Part shown: positions 53,394-62,825 of the stretch, piece after piece | Layout of the letters: every line of letters begins with the position of its first letter | How positions within the stretch are numbered: position 1 is the stretch's first letter | NCBI GenBank assembly: GCA_025738555.1 | Contig: JAOVFP010000002.1 | Location: forward strand, 4,030,001 to 4,094,000 | Source of the DNA: Cyathus striatus | Lineage: Eukaryota > Basidiomycota > Agaricomycetes > Agaricales > Nidulariaceae | Direction: 5' to 3' | DNA length: 64,000 nt | The notes under the pieces: model-generated | What the model was told of the DNA's origin: nothing | Seen by the model: the letters and a program-made list of their open reading frames with translations, nothing else | Database searches by the model: none | Translations under genes and position numbers: made by a program

Positions 53394-53912
53394 TCATAGA
53401 TGAATACCGTTATCACCATCTTCAATGGCGTGATCAACGGCTGAATTCGTTGTAGAAATACGCGGAGGATCAGAAGACGGTAGTTGAGCGATGGTAACAA
53501 CTGGATTGGATGGAAGATCATAGTGAGTTCCAGCCAATACCCCCTTTTCCTCAAGAGCCATCCTCAAAATACTAATTCGCTCCTCCTGGGAACCACTGAA
53601 AAGGCGAGGTAGGATATAGTGACCCTTGTTCCGATAAACGCACAAGCACGACGCACATCACAACTTCATTCTCTTCCATAGCTTTCATCAACTCCGGGTC
53701 CGGAGGAGAATCAGAATTGATACAGTCTTGAAGTGTTATTTGAGTTTCTTTGAGGTGCATGAGAGAGTTTTGCAACCGGGCGATTTCTGAACTACAATGA
53801 GATGGTAATCTCGCAAGTAGCAAGTATGTTGACCTTCTGCTATGACAGAGACATCTAGACAAACCGCTTCGGTGAGAGTGAAAGGTTGGCGATAACGAGG
53901 AATGTATTCCAT
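53394..53912 (-). CDS. TMA17/ADC17-like proteasome assembly chaperone
   Basis: ATG 53,912 begins MEYIPRYRQPFTL. After an intron around 53,790-53,870 comes EIARLQNSLMHLKETQITLQ, then DPELMKAMEENEVV, a second intron, and ERISILRMALEEKG. The tail ends ...DGDNGIHL at 53,394. The pattern of an N-terminal helix with NS-x-x-HL, an acidic linker, ENE-x-V and a final ER-x-x-x-L helix matches yeast Tma17 (Adc17), a stress-induced chaperone that helps assemble the Rpt ring of the proteasome. Human CCDC-type relatives are also short coiled-coil proteins, so the family call is moderate. Confidence 0.6.
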
Positions 53913-54116
53913 GTCCAGTTTACGATACCTAGATGAAATCTCAAGGAAGAGGTTAACCGTTGACACGTTGATGACTAACACAGGACCTGTACTTACAAGT
54001 GACTACACAGTTCCCTGGCACTTGATCCAAGTCAAAAGGACAGACTGGTATACAACCTCATTTCACTATGCTAATCTACATTACAGATCCATGCAATAAC
54101 TCTAACAGTTTGCTTA

Positions 54117-55131
54117 TCATTCTTTGAATATCTCCGGCCATACTTGCCTCAACTCCTCCAAGGTAGTCACTTCCACGATGCCGACATCCGAATCGCCATC
54201 CTGTTTCCTTTCGTGCCCGATCTGTTTCATGCGACCACCTTCCATCGCCTCCATTCCCTTCTCACAAAAATGAACGCATTTTCCCCAGCACAGATCTCGG
54301 GCAGCATCGACGTTGCCTCGATTGTCGTCAATGAAGTAGCACTTGGTGGGATCTGAGATGTTAGCCTGCTCCATTGCCTAAGAACGTGTCAGAGAGATAT
54401 GAGAAATAAAGGCATGAAGGCACTGATTTACCATGTGGTAGAATTCGTGTTCCGGTTTGCAAACAAAGTTGTCTATGCGATAGTCACAATAAACAAGGCC
54501 ATCGATGAGGTCTTCTATTTGGAGAATCTTGAGCACTCGCTGAGCGTGCTTGTGAGGGTTCAGGAGAGGAGCAAACAAATGTATCTTTGAATAGACGTAC
54601 AGGCTTGAATGCGTTGGTAAGAGCCCATACACGAGCCTTTGAGCGGTCAATGTCTTGAAAGAGTTTGCGAACGGCAGGATCATACTTGATCATGTCCTCC
54701 AAAGGAAGAGATCCATCACATTTGCGGTCGAAATCGAGAACGTCTAAAAGGACGTTAGGTGGATGAAGGAGAAGGAAGAAAGAGATGGATTACGTTACCA
54801 ACGTCGTAGTGCTTCTTGAGACCGCGCAGGGCAAGACCGTACTGGGTGTAGTATTTGAGATGGAGCTCTGACGCTTCCTCATGGGAGAGACCCAGGCCTA
54901 CGAAATAGGCTATGTGTGCGATGAGGAAATGGAAGACGAGGCAAAGCAGGTGGTGATGGAAACGGACCATGGATGCGTTCTCCCATTGCCTGGGAGATCT
55001 TTGAGCTTGCAGAGTAGAGGGTGTTGTCGATGTCGAACCATACGACGACGCGGTCATCTGGAACAAAGGTGAGATGTTGGCATAGACTGGATGGAGTGGA
55101 AGAGACCTTGGAGGTGTGTTTCTGAAGCCAT
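54117..55131 (-). CDS. Pyrimidine 5'-nucleotidase, SDT1/PHM8-type HAD phosphatase
   Basis: Exon 1 (55,107-55,131) encodes MASETHLQ. Exon 2 (54,968-55,057) restores [20 protein letters not shown], which holds the HAD motif I DxDxT. The next exon supplies [20 protein letters not shown] and GLKKHYDV. Further exons give [17 protein letters not shown], then RVWALTNAF (motif II), then GLVYCDYRI and [10 protein letters not shown] (motif III lysine), and finally [18 protein letters not shown] (motif IV). These are the diagnostic blocks of SDT1, which dephosphorylates UMP/CMP-type nucleotides and detoxifies base analogues. Stop at 54,117. The gene is divergent from RPL6. Confidence 0.9.
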
Positions 55132-55435
55132 GGATGGGAGGAGAGAGGACGACTCGGACGGGTCCTGCGTGCACGTTCATTTCGCAGAGCAGATAAGATT
55201 ACAAACTTGCGGCAAGATTAGATTAGTTCTATTTGCTCGTGTTTGTCCCAGACTCCTGCCCATTCCCGGCAATCTCCGGAAGTACTATGCAGCTTTCAAG
55301 CCACAAGTTCCGGCCAAATTCAGACTTGGACACATTATCGGCATCGGCCTCGACGACCTCAAGAACAAGGTATGTCCCTCCGTCGTTGCTCTTCTCGTTC
55401 TCCTCGTGCTCATCTGCTCTCTGTCTTCTTCCAGA
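55132..55435 (+). promoter_or_regulatory. SDT1-RPL6 divergent promoter and intron-containing RPL6 leader
   Basis: The shared promoter is followed by an RPL6 leader carrying a 65-nt intron (55,370-55,434, GTATGT...CCAG) that ends one base before the ATG. Leader introns are common in fungal ribosomal protein genes. The leader exon contains an upstream ATG at 55,287 in frame with RPL6 once spliced. Confidence 0.55.
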
Positions 55436-56211
55436 ATGGCCAGAAGTAAAGAACTCGTCCCCGGCATCGGCCGCCTCTCCCGCTCCCAGGTCTACTCTCG
55501 TCGCGGTCTGTACAAGGGACCCAAAAAATTCGAAAAGCCTGCCGCCCAGGAACCTGCCCCCTACGTTGAGAAGACCGTTGGCGGTGCAAAGAACGGTGAA
55601 AAGCGACTTGTACCCACCGCAAAGGCGCCTCGCTACTACCCCGCAGAGGATGTCCGCCAGCCCAAGAAGAGCCGCAAGTCTCCCAAATCTGCCGTTCTTC
55701 GTTCTTCCATCACACCCGGAACCGTTCTTATTCTGCTGGCAGGTCGTTTCAGGGGAAAGAGGGTTGTGTTTTTGAAGCAGTTGGATAGCGGTCTTCTCCT
55801 TGTCACTGGTCCCTACAAGGTTAATGGCGTACCCCTGCGACGCGTCAACCAGGCATACGTCATTGCCACTTCCACCAAGATTGACATTTCTACCGTCAAG
55901 GTCTGTTGTCTACATATTCTTATGATATCAACTCCAAAGCGTTGATACAATCTTCATAGGTTGACGAGAAGATCAACGATGCTTACTTTGTCAAGGCATC
56001 CACCAAGGCAGCTGCATCTGCTGAGGAGGAGTTCTTCGAGGAAGGCAAACCCAAGGCAAAGGAGGCCTTCCCTGAATCTAAGAGCGCAGACCAGAAGGCC
56101 GTTGACAAGGCCGTCATTGAAGCCGTGAAAAAGTCGGAGAACCTCGCCAAGTACCTGAAGGCCAGCTGGGGTCTGTCGAAGGGTCAGTTCCCTCATCAGC
56201 TGGTGTTCTAA
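55436..56211 (+). CDS. RPL6: 60S ribosomal protein L6 (eL6)
   Basis: Exons 55,436-55,900 and 55,960-56,211 give 238 residues. The N-terminus [20 protein letters not shown] is standard. The core carries [20 protein letters not shown] and [20 protein letters not shown], the KOW-like eL6 domain, then [20 protein letters not shown] basic/acidic C-terminus closes with [13 protein letters not shown]. eL6 is a structural protein of the large subunit. Codon use is strongly C-biased, as expected for high expression. The start is the ATG directly after the leader intron. Confidence 0.96.
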
Positions 56212-56518
56212 GGATGGGATAGCCGTAGGGAGGTGCTGTTGAGGGGACGAGGATGATGCCTGCCGAGGGGCGACTAGGATTATGTGCTATGCTACCCTAT
56301 TGTCACATGAGAACCGCATTTCTTTCGCTTTTTTTGGCCAGCAATAAGCATATAAGCTCTGACATTGCTAAAGTGTATCTTGTGAAAAAATAAATAAAGA
56401 ACATAAAGTGCTTAACTTATATGTAGTTGCAGCGAGGTGGGTGATTTGGTTAAGTTTTATTTCCTTATTTGTGTGAATCCACGCTTGGTGTGAGTTTCAT
56501 GCCGACTTCGCCAACTTG
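56212..56518. other. RPL6 3' end and COX18 promoter
   Basis: This 307-bp tandem spacer includes an AT-rich tract around 56,380-56,400 that may be the RPL6 polyadenylation zone. Nothing else was recognised. Confidence 0.4.
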
Positions 56519-57664
56519 ATGCTTTCCCTTCGTCCCGCACGTCTCCGGCACCGTTCGCTGGTCTCTGTTGCTCGTCCCTTCCTTCCTTCGTCCCCCCATC
56601 ACATTCCAGCGAGTAGAAGACGTTTGTTTCAAGGCCTCTGCGATGGTTTCCTGGACCTTGCCGTAGCTCTTCCTATTCCTCCCTCCCTCCCTCCTTATTC
56701 CACCACAATCATTATTGTTACTGTCGTCACTCGTTTTGCTCTCCTTCCAATATCAATATGGGTATGATTATGCTTCCTGTTGCATTGTTACAATCTCAAA
56801 TGCGTGAACTATAGGGAAAGCAATATACACGACGTATAGAAGACATGGTGATGCCTGAAATGGAGAAGCTGAAGCCTGTCGCGGCCAAGCGTGTTCTAGA
56901 GGAGATGAAGAAACAAGGAGTTCGAGGGGATAAACAATATCTACAGGATGTGCACAAGAAAATGACCATTGAGTTGGTGTGTACTTCCGGTTATTCTGTG
57001 ATTCAACCATAACACAATCCTGGTGGTAGCTTCAAGCAAGGCAGAAGCAGATATTTCAAGAGCACAAATTTAAGCCATGGCTACCAATCATCCTCCCTCC
57101 TCTTTCTCAGCTTCCCTTTTTCTTTGGCTTCAGCGTGATGTTAAGCAGACTATCAAACGGTGATACTCCATTTGACTCCGAAGCTTTCCTCACGCTGTCG
57201 ACACTCGCCCATCCCGACCCGACGATGACTTTACCCATTATCCTTGGTTTTATCACCATGGCTAACGTAGAATCAAGTCAGTGGGTAATGAACGCTGCAG
57301 AACGCGCAGAGTTACGTAGGGTAGAGGATCATAAGGCTGACCAGATCAGACAAGGCGCGAAACCAAAGCTGGAATTGGCCAAAGTTCTCAAAACTAGTTT
57401 GAGAGGACTTTCAATTGTTCGTATAATTATTGCTGCCATTGCTCCAGGGGTACGTGTCTCTCAAACATATCTTCCCAGCTTCTCATTACAATATGACTTC
57501 AGAGTGTTACTTTATACTGGGTAACATCAGCCGCATTTGGACTGGTGCAGACCTGGATTATGGACTACATAGCTATTCGGCGCAAGAGAAAATTACAGCT
57601 ACCTGTTAGCCCAGCAACTGTGTCATCTGGCCCGTTGCCTGTTCAAGCCAGAGTACGGAAGTAG
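56519..57664 (+). CDS. COX18: Mitochondrial inner-membrane insertase COX18 (Oxa1/YidC family)
   Basis: Exons 56,519-56,761, 56,815-56,976, 57,030-57,449 and 57,503-57,664 join in frame to 328 residues. The N-terminus is Arg-rich and lacks acidic residues, a typical mitochondrial presequence. The Oxa1/YidC helices follow: TTIIIVTVVTRFALLPISIW, the matrix loop RRIEDMVMPEMEKLKPVA and QARQKQIFQEHKFKPW, then LPFFFGFSVMLSRL, LPIILGFITMANVES and RGLSIVRIIIAAIAPGSVTLYW. COX18 translocates the C-terminal tail of Cox2 across the inner membrane. Oxa1 itself is longer, so COX18 is the better fit. Confidence 0.88.
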
Positions 57665-58020
57665 CATCTGTAAGTGGTGTTTTCTTATTTCTCGGTATGA
57701 ATAAAACAGTGGTTGGAGGGACCCCCGTCTCAAGCTTCTACGGAAGTGGCTGGTGCCCGGTGAACTTATCTTGATCTAATATGACCGTTACTTTACATCT
57801 TACTTGTTATGGACGTGCTGATGATGACCCCGGTACTAGATCCTCATTATATCGTACAAACGGTGGAGCGAGTGCTACATAATCTACTACAGAAGCTTCA
57901 GGTCTTGATCACTCCGAATAGAGATTTAATGTCTAACAATGACTAATATACACCAAGCTTCTGTTAATTGAATAAAAATTGCAGGCACCAGTGTCCAGTT
58001 GGTAAACTATTCAAGTTGTC
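57665..58020. other. Convergent intergenic spacer
   Basis: This 356-bp spacer lies between the 3' ends of COX18 (+) and the senescence-domain gene (-). I see nothing specific in it. Confidence 0.4.
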
Positions 58021-59738
58021 TTAGGACTTATTAGGCTGTTCTGCTTTATATCCTGGTTGTGGTTGATTCCCACTCTGATTACTGGAAATTCTTGCCTTCA
58101 CCCACGTTCTTCCGGCTCGCTTTAGCAAGGCACGTCTACCGATTCCACGCATATCTACGTAAACAAGCCCGACATTCCGTGCTGTTCCAGCCATGAGAAG
58201 AGATGAATGTGCTGCGTCGGGACCATACCTGCGAAACTACTCTTGGTGAAAAGTTGCGAACACAGCAGGAAATGACGTACTTATGGCCCATAACTTTACC
58301 TATCTGCTCTGTGCCAACATCAAGTACTTTGCGTGTTGAGTCGTCAATTGTTGAAAGAATCAAGTCGGCGGATATCAGAATGCGTTCCTTTTTTGTGAGT
58401 TTTGGTTGGGGTGGGTGAGCGAAATTATTACTTGTCCCGATCGGAGTTACAGTTTCTGATCTGGGCGGCAACGAAGGAGCAATCGGAGAAGGCGAGCGGC
58501 GAGGTGGAAGAGGAGGTTTATTGCCACTTGGATTAGCTGGATGGAAGGTCTCGGAGTACGGAGGAGGAGCAAGCGTATCTGGCTTGGGAGATATTGCACG
58601 AGGAATGTTTTGCTGTGATCCAGGCGACAGGGATGATGATCCTGCTACGGCTGAGTTCGTGTTGTTGCTACCTCCAAATTGGGTTCGGACTCTTTTTGGC
58701 TTTGCACCCATTGCACGACGAATCATACTATCGATGACTTTGACGGTTTCAGTACTAACCTTCACTGCCCCCCCACTCACGGCATGAACTGTTGCCAGCC
58801 CTTTCCGGGTCCGCTCTGACGTTAGGAACATTACAGCCCTAGGCGGCACTGGTGGAGGGGATGTCACTCCAGCTGCCGCAGTGGGTGCGCGGCTAGACGC
58901 GCAATGAGGAGATGGAGATGAATGGTTGATGTAATAGTTTGACGCGGTGGTAATTGTGGTGAGAAGAAGGTTTGTGGTCATGGATATAGCATGGCTTGTA
59001 AGAGAATCAAGAATAAACATGAAGAATTGTTTGAGCAGCAACACATTCTCACCTGACAACGGTCGCAGACTTAGTGATCCAGTCTTGCTGATCTGGGGGT
59101 ACAATGCGAGCGAATACCTCCATCGTAGTGGCGTCGGACTGTACAAGAGTGTCATCGGGAACCTCAATGATAACAGGATCATTCTCATGTCCACGTTCGT
59201 GTATAAGAGGGTCCTCTGTAATCTTGAAACGATCCTCAATCTCTCCGACAACTTCGCCAGTGTCTTCGTTAATCATGACAAGGTGACCGCGCAGATCCTT
59301 TTCGTCGCTAGTTTCTACTCCTACAGCTGAGGGCGTGGTCGTCTTGCCGCTTGAGTATTGAGGTGAGCCTCGAAGTTCCGCATATTGGGAGAGAATGCCT
59401 TCAAAGGTTTCAAGGTCCTCAAGTAACTGTGTGTCTCTGGACAGTGTAGTGGGGATTGTAAGAACCGTTTCTGCAGGATACACCTGCGTCGCAGAGAACG
59501 TGTAAGACCTAGAAGTCGGCGAATCGGAGCGTTGTATAACGGTGGCGGGATCGATAGGGGTCTCTGAGGAATTGAGACGTAGGACAAGGTAGACATCACG
59601 ACTTTCGGGGGCGGATTCTGGGATTTGGATTGTAACACACTCTAGGCTGAGATGGCCGCGTTCCGAGTGGCCTGAAGATGTAAGAGATGCATCTGGAAGA
59701 GTAAGGAGTCGAAAGGCATCCGGAGCGTCGTTGGTCAT
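58021..59738 (-). CDS. Senescence/spartin-domain protein
   Basis: ATG 59,738 begins MTNDAPDAFRLLTLPDASL. The N-terminal part forms a beta-rich region (GHLSLECVTIQIPES, DVYLVLRLNSS). The senescence (PF06911-type) region follows: DWITKSATVV, an intron, SHAISMTTNLLLTTITTASN, TSERTRKGLATVHAVSGGAV, and STETVKVIDSMIRRAMG. A Pro/Ser-rich insert comes next (PPPYSETFHPANPSGNKPP and PPLPPRRSPSPIAPSLPPR), then KLTKKERILISADLILSTID and IGKVMGHKYG across an intron. The C-terminus (DMRGIGRRALLKRAGRTWVK) stops at 58,021. Relatives include spartin and plant ERD7, which act at lipid droplets and membranes. The basic C-terminal helix fits that. Confidence 0.8.
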
Positions 59739-60054
59739 GGCCAGCAGCTAAATTAAAGTATAGGCTTAGGAGATGAATTGTGATAGATAAGTTAAGACGA
59801 ATAATTTGAATGCTCGTAGTAACTAGAACTAGGCGCCGTGCCACTGACTTTCACTTACGCGTCATACCACGTGAATCCCCTTCAGTTCAGTAAGTAGTTA
59901 AATACAATTCTACAATATCAAAATATCCAAACCTGGCGGGTCGTATGATACTGCAGATGGGTAAGCTTCCCAGACAAGGGAGACGAAGCAGCAAGCAAGC
60001 CGTATACAAAACTAAGCAACTCGCACTGTAATCCAAACGAGATTGTGCAACAAA
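59739..60054. other. Intergenic spacer
   Basis: These 316 bases lie between two minus-strand genes and hold the promoter of the senescence-domain gene and the CENP-A 3' end. No feature was recognised. Confidence 0.35.
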
Positions 60055-60718
60055 TCATGATATCCCACCCCATGGTCCCCGAATGCGACGTGCTAGTTGA
60101 ATGTCTCTGGTCATAATTGTCACTCGCTTCGCGTGAATGGCACATAGATTCCTAAAATCCGCGGTGTCAGCTGGAAACCTCTCAAAGACTAGAGATACGA
60201 ACGCGTCTTCAAAGAGATGTACAAGGAATGCCTCTGTTGCTTCCTGCAGTGCAAGTAATGCCGATGTTTGCCATCGCAATCCTGCATCCCCGTAAGGGCC
60301 ATTCGACTCTGTCTGCATTGTTACGGCGATTTCCCGCACCTAGAGTGAGCAAGTGAACACGGTATAGTTTCGTTGCCAGCAAAGCAGTACCTACCAGACG
60401 AGAAAAAGGCAGTTTCTGTATCAAAAGGTCCGTGCTTTTCTGATACTTTCGGATTTCGCGCAATGCCACAGTCCCAGGACGGAAGCGGGGCTTCTTTCTG
60501 GCACCTATCAGTTCCGCGGGAGGTGTTGGTTATGTGGAAGAAAACGCGAGAAATAGACGCGTACGTGGTGGCTCTGGATCAGATCTGCGGGGTGGTGGAC
60601 GCCCTCCAGTGCTCTTGCGAGCGGTAGGTGTCTTGGTTCGCTTTGCAACAGGAGTTGGGGGGTCAGAGCTTGAAGCTGGCGCTTTTCGCTTGGATCCTCT
60701 TTGGACAGTTTGAGCCAT
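60055..60718 (-). CDS. CENP-A: Centromeric histone H3 variant CENP-A/Cse4
   Basis: Four exons (60,565-60,718; 60,395-60,504; 60,203-60,339; 60,055-60,151) join in frame to 165 residues. The fold domain matches histone H3 ([30 protein letters not shown]). It has CENP-A features: the enlarged loop 1 ([18 protein letters not shown] instead of the short H3 loop), [20 protein letters not shown], and the end [11 protein letters not shown]. It replaces H3 in centromeric nucleosomes and founds the kinetochore. The tail of about 66 residues contains ARKSTGG at 33-39, identical to the H3 lysine-9 motif. Two divergent MluI-type ACGCGT sites, one in the promoter, fit S-phase expression. Start is the only ATG in frame before the tail. 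Confidence 0.93.
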
Positions 60719-61038
60719 GCCAATAAGTAGAATAATAATATGGGTATCTGAAGCAAGTGAAGGGGAGAAGGAAGAGGTGAAGGCAGTTAAGGGTAAGAGA
60801 AGGAGATGCAGTGAGCCTCGACGACGGGGTTGAACGTTGTGTCCATAAAAGGCAATGAAAGGGGCGCGTCCAGGGTCGGACTTGGAATTGACGCGTCTGT
60901 GTACTTTAAATACTTATCAGTGGCTACTTTGGCATTTGTACTTGGTACCTAACTAGTTACTACAACAGTTGGTACTTACTTACTACTTACTTACTACTTA
61001 CTACATCTACTCCTTATTACTACCTACATCGCAACCTC
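60719..61038. promoter_or_regulatory. Divergent CENP-A / GFD2-like promoter with an MCB site
   Basis: This 320-bp segment contains ACGCGT at 60,891-60,896 (the MluI cell-cycle box bound by MBF in fungi), a related GGCGCGTC at about 60,862, and a run of TTACTTACTAC-type repeats (60,975-61,010) near the plus-strand start. G1/S control of CENP-A is an inference from the box. Confidence 0.5.
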
Positions 61039-62619
61039 ATGGCTATCGACACCCCCGTCGTCACAGGCTACTACAGATTCACCGATATCTGGTTCGAGTG
61101 GTAACAACTTTCCACCCTTTCATCATCTTCTCTTTAACTCTCAAAAGGGATCAGGCTCTTCCAAACGCTGAGGACAGGGCTCCTCTGAAAGCAATTTTAG
61201 GTGCGACCTTCAAAACTTGCATATTCATACATCATTCATCTACTCTTTAGCGCACGATGCTATCGTACATCCCGACCATCCTCTTCATATCGATGGTGTC
61301 AACGGAGCCCAGCTCTACATTGGTTATTTGCTCATCACCTTGTCCGGCATACTAGACCACTAACCGCCACGCAGGGACTTTTCCGACGGGAGAAGCTCGT
61401 TTGCTCTTCTCCTCTGCACAGGTTGATTATATCCGATACTGGCTCCACGCCATGGGCCTTACAAAGGACATTATACCTCTTCCGTACTCTGACTGCCTTT
61501 TGACCGAATCAAGTCTCCGGAGCGTCACACCTACCGTCTATCCAGATGGAGGGTCTCTCCGTAATGCTATCAAGGTGAACTCATTCTCTGTCTTTATTTC
61601 AACCCATACCAGTCTTCTACGTAGATTATTGACAAGAACAACAAGCGCCTGAAAGGCGTTAATCCCACACTTAGTCACCGTCGCCACATATTCCAGTTGG
61701 TGCAGGCATTTTGGGGCGAGAAAAGGGGCGTATGGTGTGCAATGGACTTTGAGTCATGGGAACTGGACCACACTGTTATCACTGAATTTGGATGGAGTCT
61801 TGTTGGATGGAAAGGTGGTCAAAAATTTGAGGAGCAAGAACATCTGATCGTTGAAGAAGCCAAGAAGTATATAAACTCACAATATGTGCCAGATTATCGT
61901 TACGTGCGTAATCCACTATCATTTCATCCGCTTTCTTATTTTGCATAAGAATTATAATTTTGGGGAGAGCAAAATTGTCAAGAGGTCCGCCTTGAAAGAC
62001 CGGATTCATAGCCTAATTTTAGGACTCTCTTCTTATGGACCTGTTTTCCTTGTCTTTCATGACAATAGCCAGGATATCAAGTATGACCATCTGTTAGAGT
62101 TTTTCTTCTCATTAACGGACTATTCAGAGACCTGAACTCCCCCGCTATTCAAGCACCTTTGGAAGGGTTATCCCATATTTTACCGGACACTCTTCCCGAG
62201 AATGGTATTTTCGTTGTCGACACATCTGACCTCATCGCCGCATTGCTTGGAAAAGGCTCAGGCGACAGGCAAGGTCTTCGGCAAACTTGCAATTTTTTGA
62301 AAGTTGTTACGAAATTTTTGCACAATGCAGGAAATGATGCACATGTTAGTGCGGTCCTTTTTAGTATGTATGAACACGTGCTAATACACTTGTCTAGTAT
62401 ACCCTGCTTTGCCTGAAAGTTATGGCTGAAGGAGGGCAGATAGATGCACAAAGGGAAAGCCGCTGGCCAAACCGTACAGCCGCCGGAGGAATACATGTCG
62501 AACTCAAACCTTGGGAAGAAGATCCTGATTACTCGGATGAAGAGGGACTGTTGCCTTCTATGCAAGGCTACGATATGATGACGGGCGACGTGATTGAAAC
62601 CGACAATTCAAAGGCATGA
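61039..62619 (+). CDS. GFD2/YDR514C-like DEDDh exonuclease-fold protein
   Basis: ATG 61,039 begins MAIDTPVVTGYYRFTDIWFE. Splicing into WDQALPNAEDRAPLKAIL and then AHDAIVHPDHPLHIDGVNG keeps the frame. Next come LYIGTFPTGEARLL and SHRRHIFQLVQAFWGEKRGV. The nuclease-like core then gives WCAMDFESWELDHTVITEFG (motif I, DxE), VFLVFHDNSQDIKYL (motif II), and TCNFLKVVTKFLHNAGNDAH (motif III, H-x4-D). All four acidic positions and the histidine of a DEDDh 3'-5' exonuclease can be placed. Yeast GFD2 and YDR514C share this fold; GFD2 is linked to mRNA export. The tail is acidic and stops at 62,619. Confidence 0.78.
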
Positions 62620-62825
62620 TCCGAAGAACTACCAAGTGAAAGCACAACTTTTTCTGTAACACCATGTCTTCTTGTATCTTTAGATGTACGATATGAAATG
62701 ACCAACACATGAATCCGATTTTAGAAATCTAGTAAGAATTAGTTATGACATGATATCATTCCATGAAATTGCAGACGAAAAACACCCAATACAGAAGTGT
62801 ACTTCCATACTACTGCAATATAGTA

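Noticed and set aside
55091..55435. Long plus-strand frame upstream of RPL6 as part of a larger protein
   Set aside because: The frame overlaps the start of the SDT1-like gene and the leader intron. RPL6 homologues begin at the ATG at 55,436.
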